The translations under genes were made by a program, and so were the position numbers. A stretch of DNA of 64,000 bases, taken from NCBI RefSeq assembly GCF_900491935.1, contig NZ_UEXK01000004.1:3487565-3551564 (forward strand), written 5' to 3'. Of this stretch, positions 61,334 to 64,000 are shown piece by piece. This DNA is from Klenkia terrae. GTDB taxonomy: Bacteria; Actinomycetota; Actinomycetes; Mycobacteriales; Geodermatophilaceae. The notes beneath the pieces were generated by a model. It had not been told where the DNA came from. It did not search any database and worked only from the letters and a program-made list of their open reading frames with translations. The stretch's first letter is position 1. Each line of letters begins with the position of its first letter.

Positions 61334-62350
61334 GTGACGCGCCCTCGCCCCCCGGCGGGCACCGCGGACACCGTCGGCGAGGTGGGGGAGTTCGCCGTCG
61401 TCGACCGGGTCGTGGCCCGGGCCGGGACGGCCGCGCTGGCCGACGTCGGGCCCGGGGACGACGCCGCCGTCGTCCGCACCCCGGACGGCCGCGTGGTGGC
61501 CAGCACCGACGTCCTGGTGGAGGGCCGGCACTTCCGCCGGGACTGGTCCTCGGCGGAGGACGTCGGGCACAAGGCCGCGGCCGCCAACCTCGCCGACGTC
61601 GCCGCGATGGGTGCGGTGCCCACCGCGCTGCTGGTCGGGCTGGCCTGCCCGGCCGGCACGCCGACGAGCTGGCTGGAGGGCGTGGCCACCGGGATGGCCG
61701 CCGAGTGCGCACCGCACGGCGCCGCCGTCGTCGGCGGGGACACCGTGGCCAGCGCCCCGGACAGCGCGTCGGTCGTGCTGTCGGTGACCGTGCTCGGCGA
61801 CCTGCAGGGTCGCGCCCCGGTCACCCGGGACGGCGCCCGGCCGGGGGACGTCGTGGCCGTCGCCGGTCGGCTGGGCTGGTCGGCGTGCGGGGGGGCGGTG
61901 CTCCGCCGCGGGTTCACCTCACCGCACGGGCCGGTCACCGCGCACCGCCGTCCGACCCCGCCCTACGCCGCCGGGCCGGCGGCCGCCGACGCCGGCGCCA
62001 CCGCGATGTGCGACGTGAGCGACGGCCTGCTGGCCGACGCCGGGCACCTGGCCGCGGCGTCGGGGGTGCTGCTGGACCTGGACCGCGGCACCCTGGAGTC
62101 CTTCGTGGACCCGGCCGGGCAGCTGGCCCAGGTGGCGGCCGCGACGGGGGTGAACCCGTTGGGCTGGGTGCTGACCGGCGGGGAGGACCACGCCCTGCTG
62201 GCCACCTTCCCGGCGGCCGCCGACCTGCCGGCCGGGTTCGTCCGGATCGGTGTCGTGGAGGCCGGGCCGCCCGGCGTCCGGGTCGACGGCATCGACGGGG
62301 CCGACGTCGCCGAGGGGCTGGGGGAGGGCACCGGGCATGTCTCCTTCTGA
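61334..62350 (+). CDS. thiL: Thiamine-monophosphate kinase
   Basis: A 338-residue PurM-like kinase that phosphorylates TMP to thiamine diphosphate, the cofactor of IlvB among others. DVGPGDDAAVV, the metal and nucleotide region STDVLVEGRHF, VGGDTVASAP and CDVSDGLLADAGHLA, and LTGGEDHALLATFP are the family signatures. Normal length. The GTG at 61334 leaves an 83-base divergent gap; no thiamine-pyrophosphate riboswitch is apparent. Overlaps the GNAT gene by 14 bases. Confidence 0.94.
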   Translation: MTRPRPPAGTADTVGEVGEFAVVDRVVARAGTAALADVGPGDDAAVVRTPDGRVVASTDVLVEGRHFRRDWSSAEDVGHKAAAANLADVAAMGAVPTALLVGLACPAGTPTSWLEGVATGMAAECAPHGAAVVGGDTVASAPDSASVVLSVTVLGDLQGRAPVTRDGARPGDVVAVAGRLGWSACGGAVLRRGFTSPHGPVTAHRRPTPPYAAGPAAADAGATAMCDVSDGLLADAGHLAAASGVLLDLDRGTLESFVDPAGQLAQVAAATGVNPLGWVLTGGEDHALLATFPAAADLPAGFVRIGVVEAGPPGVRVDGIDGADVAEGLGEGTGHVSF

Positions 62351-62816
62351 GGGGCTGGTGCTGCGCGCCGCCGGCTACGACGACCCGCAGGTGCAGCAGA
62401 TGGTCGAGGCGGTCCAGCAGGAGTACGTCGTCCGGTACGGCGGCCGCGACGCCATGGAGGTCGACCCCGCCGAGGTGCTGCCGCCGGCCGGGCTGCTGCT
62501 GGTCGCCGAGGTCGACGGCCGCGCGGTCGGGTGCGGGGCCTGGCGGGTGCACGACGCCGGGACCGTCGAGGTCAAGCGGATGTACGTGGCACCGGAGGCC
62601 CGCCGTCGCGGCGTCGCCGACGCCTTGCTCACCCGCCTGGAGGCCACCGCGGCGGCGGCGGGCCACCGGCGGGTGGTGCTCAACAGCGGTGACCGGCAAC
62701 CCGAGGCGCTGGCGCTCTACGCCCGTGCCGGGTACACACCGGTCGCCGGGTACGGGGTCTACGCCGACGCGCCGGGCGCGGTGTTCCTGGGCAAAAACCT
62801 GGAGGAGGGGTCCTGA
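62337..62816 (+). CDS. GNAT-family N-acetyltransferase
   Basis: A 159-residue acetyltransferase. EVKRMYVAPEARRRGVADAL (about 79-98) is the acetyl-CoA loop region with RRRGVA; NSGDRQPEALALYARAGY follows. Protein or small-molecule substrate unknown. ATG within the end of thiL, and its stop overlaps the start of the next gene by one base (TGATG), so the three genes are likely one transcript. Confidence 0.82.
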   Translation: MSPSEGLVLRAAGYDDPQVQQMVEAVQQEYVVRYGGRDAMEVDPAEVLPPAGLLLVAEVDGRAVGCGAWRVHDAGTVEVKRMYVAPEARRRGVADALLTRLEATAAAAGHRRVVLNSGDRQPEALALYARAGYTPVAGYGVYADAPGAVFLGKNLEEGS

Positions 62817-63457
62817 TGGGGATCGTGACGGTGTCGGCCACGTTCGGCTGCGGTGGTGCGGAGATCGCCCCGGCGATCGCGGAGCGGCTGGGGCTGCCGT
62901 TCCACGACCGGGTCATCCCGGCCCAGGTCGCGCTGCGGCTGGGGGTGCCGGTCGAGGAGGCCGAGGCCAACGACGAGAGCGTCGTGCGCGGGCTGTGGCG
63001 GGTGGTGGCCTCGCTGGGCACCATGCCCGACCCGGTCGGCGGCGTGCTGCCGGCCTCCGCGGTGCCCGACGAGCGCAGCTACCGGGAGCAGACCGACCAG
63101 GTGGTCACCGACATCGCCGACGGCGCCGGGGGAGTGGTGCTGGGCCGGGCCGCCGCGCTGGTGCTCGGGGACCGCCCCGACGCGCTGCACGTCCGCCTCG
63201 ACGGCCCGGAGCGCCGCCGGCTGCGGGCCGCGGTGGCCCACCTGGGCCGTCCCGAGGACCAGGTCCGGCGGGAGCTGGTGGCCGCCGACCGGGCCCGCAC
63301 GGCCTACGTGCGGCACTTCCACCGCTGCGACCCCGCGGAGGCCCGGCACTACCACCTGGTGCTGGACTCCACGGTGCTCGACCACGACCTGGTCGTCGAC
63401 CTCGTCGTGGCGGCGGCCCGGTCCCGGGGGATCAGCGGGTCAGCAGCGGGAGCATGA
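62816..63457 (+). CDS. Cytidylate kinase-like family protein
   Basis: A 213-residue P-loop-type kinase relative. TVSATFGCGGAEIAPAIAERLGLPF is the N-terminal nucleotide region but lacks a classical GxxxxGK[ST] Walker A; LGRAAALVLGDRPDALHVRLDGP (about 107-129) and RHFHRCDPAEARHYHLVLDS are typical of the cytidylate-kinase-like family. True CMP kinase activity is doubtful. Its 3' end overlaps the convergent TetR gene by 26 bases. Confidence 0.78.
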   Translation: MGIVTVSATFGCGGAEIAPAIAERLGLPFHDRVIPAQVALRLGVPVEEAEANDESVVRGLWRVVASLGTMPDPVGGVLPASAVPDERSYREQTDQVVTDIADGAGGVVLGRAAALVLGDRPDALHVRLDGPERRRLRAAVAHLGRPEDQVRRELVAADRARTAYVRHFHRCDPAEARHYHLVLDSTVLDHDLVVDLVVAAARSRGISGSAAGA

Positions 63458-63977
63458 CGTCGTCGACGACCTCCTGGGCCAGGTCGTCGTCCAGCGGTCG
63501 ACCGAGGACCAGCCAGCGCTGCATCACCACGGCCGGCCCGGCCTCGGCCGCGGCCGTGCCGAGGCGCGTGGGGTCGAGCTCGCCGCGGGCGACCGCGGCG
63601 CCGAAGACCTGGCGGAAGGTGTCCCGCCAGACCCCCAGCGAACCCTCCTGGAAGGCCGCGGCCAGGTCCGGCTCGTGCGGCAGCACGCCGATCAGTGCCC
63701 GCGAGGCGTCCCCGAGCGGTCCGCGCAGCGTGAGGACCATGGCCCCGACCACCTCGAGCAGGTCGCCGCGGAGGGTGCCGGTGTCCGGTGCGGCGGCCTC
63801 GCCGCGGTTGAGCTCCCCGATGGTCTCGGCGACCATCTGCACCCGGGAGGACCACCGCCGGTAGATGCTCGCCTTGCCCACCTTGGCGCGGGCGGCCACG
63901 GCGTCCATGGAGATGCCGTCCCAGCCGCGCTCGGCCAGCAGCTCGAGGACGGCGGTCTTCACGGCCTCGTCGACGGC
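63432..63977 (-). CDS. TetR-family regulator, N-terminus cut by the window end
   Basis: About 182 genuine residues. The helix-turn-helix is visible: AVLELLAERGWDGISMDAVAARAKVGKASIYRRWSSR (in two parts, about 12-28 and 29-48 of the reading), then an all-helical ligand domain with a TetR C-terminal pattern (WLVLGRPLDDDLAQEVV). Target and ligand unknown. The sequence upstream of 63977 is adapter-like, so the true start is missing, and the apparent first residues YKRQ are not part of the protein. Confidence 0.85.
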   Translation of the reverse strand, partial: AVDEAVKTAVLELLAERGWDGISMDAVAARAKVGKASIYRRWSSRVQMVAETIGELNRGEAAAPDTGTLRGDLLEVVGAMVLTLRGPLGDASRALIGVLPHEPDLAAAFQEGSLGVWRDTFRQVFGAAVARGELDPTRLGTAAAEAGPAVVMQRWLVLGRPLDDDLAQEVVDDVMLPLLTR

Positions 63978-64000
63978 CTGCCTCTTATACACATCCGACG
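63978..64000. other. Nextera (Tn5) transposon-adapter sequence at the end of the window
   Basis: CTGCCTCTTATACACATCC matches the reverse complement of the 19-base Tn5 mosaic end at 17 of 19 positions, and the next four bases (GACG) match the start of the read-2 adapter. It translates on the minus strand as VYKRQ, a well-known artefact in databases. Confidence 0.9.

Overview
The window is about 64 kb of very GC-rich DNA in which nearly every base is coding. GTG is the commonest start, neighbouring genes often overlap by four bases (ATGA or GTGA), and many genes have a TANNNT box 6 to 9 bases before the start codon, the signature of leaderless transcription. These features, Actinobacteria-specific families (DUF222/13E12 HNH protein, NdgR-type IclR regulator, LAxTG sortase signal, MutT1-type Nudix/phosphatase fusion) and the gene order point to an actinobacterium. 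The family Geodermatophilaceae (Blastococcus, Geodermatophilus, Modestobacter) is my best guess, by inference only. The order ligA, gatCAB, ilvBNC, serA, leuB, gltX, iclR/leuCD, mutT1, ppk, cofC, gpsA, ddl, thiL matches the Mycobacterium tuberculosis Rv2980 to Rv3014 region as I remember it.

Layout. 1-9.4 kb: MFS transporter, cysteine desulfurase and mnmA (tRNA thiolation), a sortase-anchored 5'-nucleotidase, a MetE-like protein and ligA. 9.4-14.4 kb: ACT protein (minus), then gatC-gatA-small membrane protein-gatB and an acetyltransferase; GatCAB makes Gln-tRNA(Gln) from Glu-tRNA(Gln), and gltX with tRNA-Gln and tRNA-Glu lies at 36.5-39.4 kb. 14.4-18.8 kb: divergent lipoprotein glucose/sorbosone dehydrogenase-like gene and 2-hydroxyacid dehydrogenase, PH-domain protein, ilvD. 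18.9-21.6 kb: membrane PAS-GGDEF-EAL protein. 21.6-35.2 kb: amino-acid block ilvB-ilvN-ilvC, serA, leuB, cimA, interrupted by two minus-strand membrane proteins and a large secreted subtilase. 35.2-39.4 kb: VOC protein, FAH-family hydrolase, gltX, CPBP protease, two tRNAs. 39.5-44.9 kb: luciferase-like oxidoreductase and SDR, galT-galK, hypothetical, methyltransferase. 44.9-47.7 kb: ndgR/ltbR-like regulator divergent from leuC-leuD. 47.8-52.0 kb: CopC-like protein, then minus-strand cofC-ppk-mutT1. 52.0-55.1 kb: accessory patch with an HNH protein between two tandem repeats and two small membrane proteins. 55.3-63.5 kb: plsC-like acyltransferase, gpsA, PLP lyase, ddl, lipoprotein; minus-strand lrp-like-DUF3515-YchJ; thiL, GNAT, cytidylate kinase-like. 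The window ends in a TetR gene that runs into what looks like Nextera transposon-adapter sequence, so the last ~23 bases are probably not genomic.

Branched-chain amino-acid genes appear to be controlled in three ways. The ilvB and cimA operons each begin with a short leader peptide rich in branched-chain residues, followed by a hairpin and a U-rich terminator (attenuation). leuCD has a 25-base palindrome under a divergent IclR regulator. ilvD, serA and leuB have compact leaderless promoters. The two attenuators look like relatives of each other. Two hairpin repeats (25682-25746 and 35183-35248) have the same outer arms but different, internally complementary inner stems, which suggests a dispersed palindromic repeat family.
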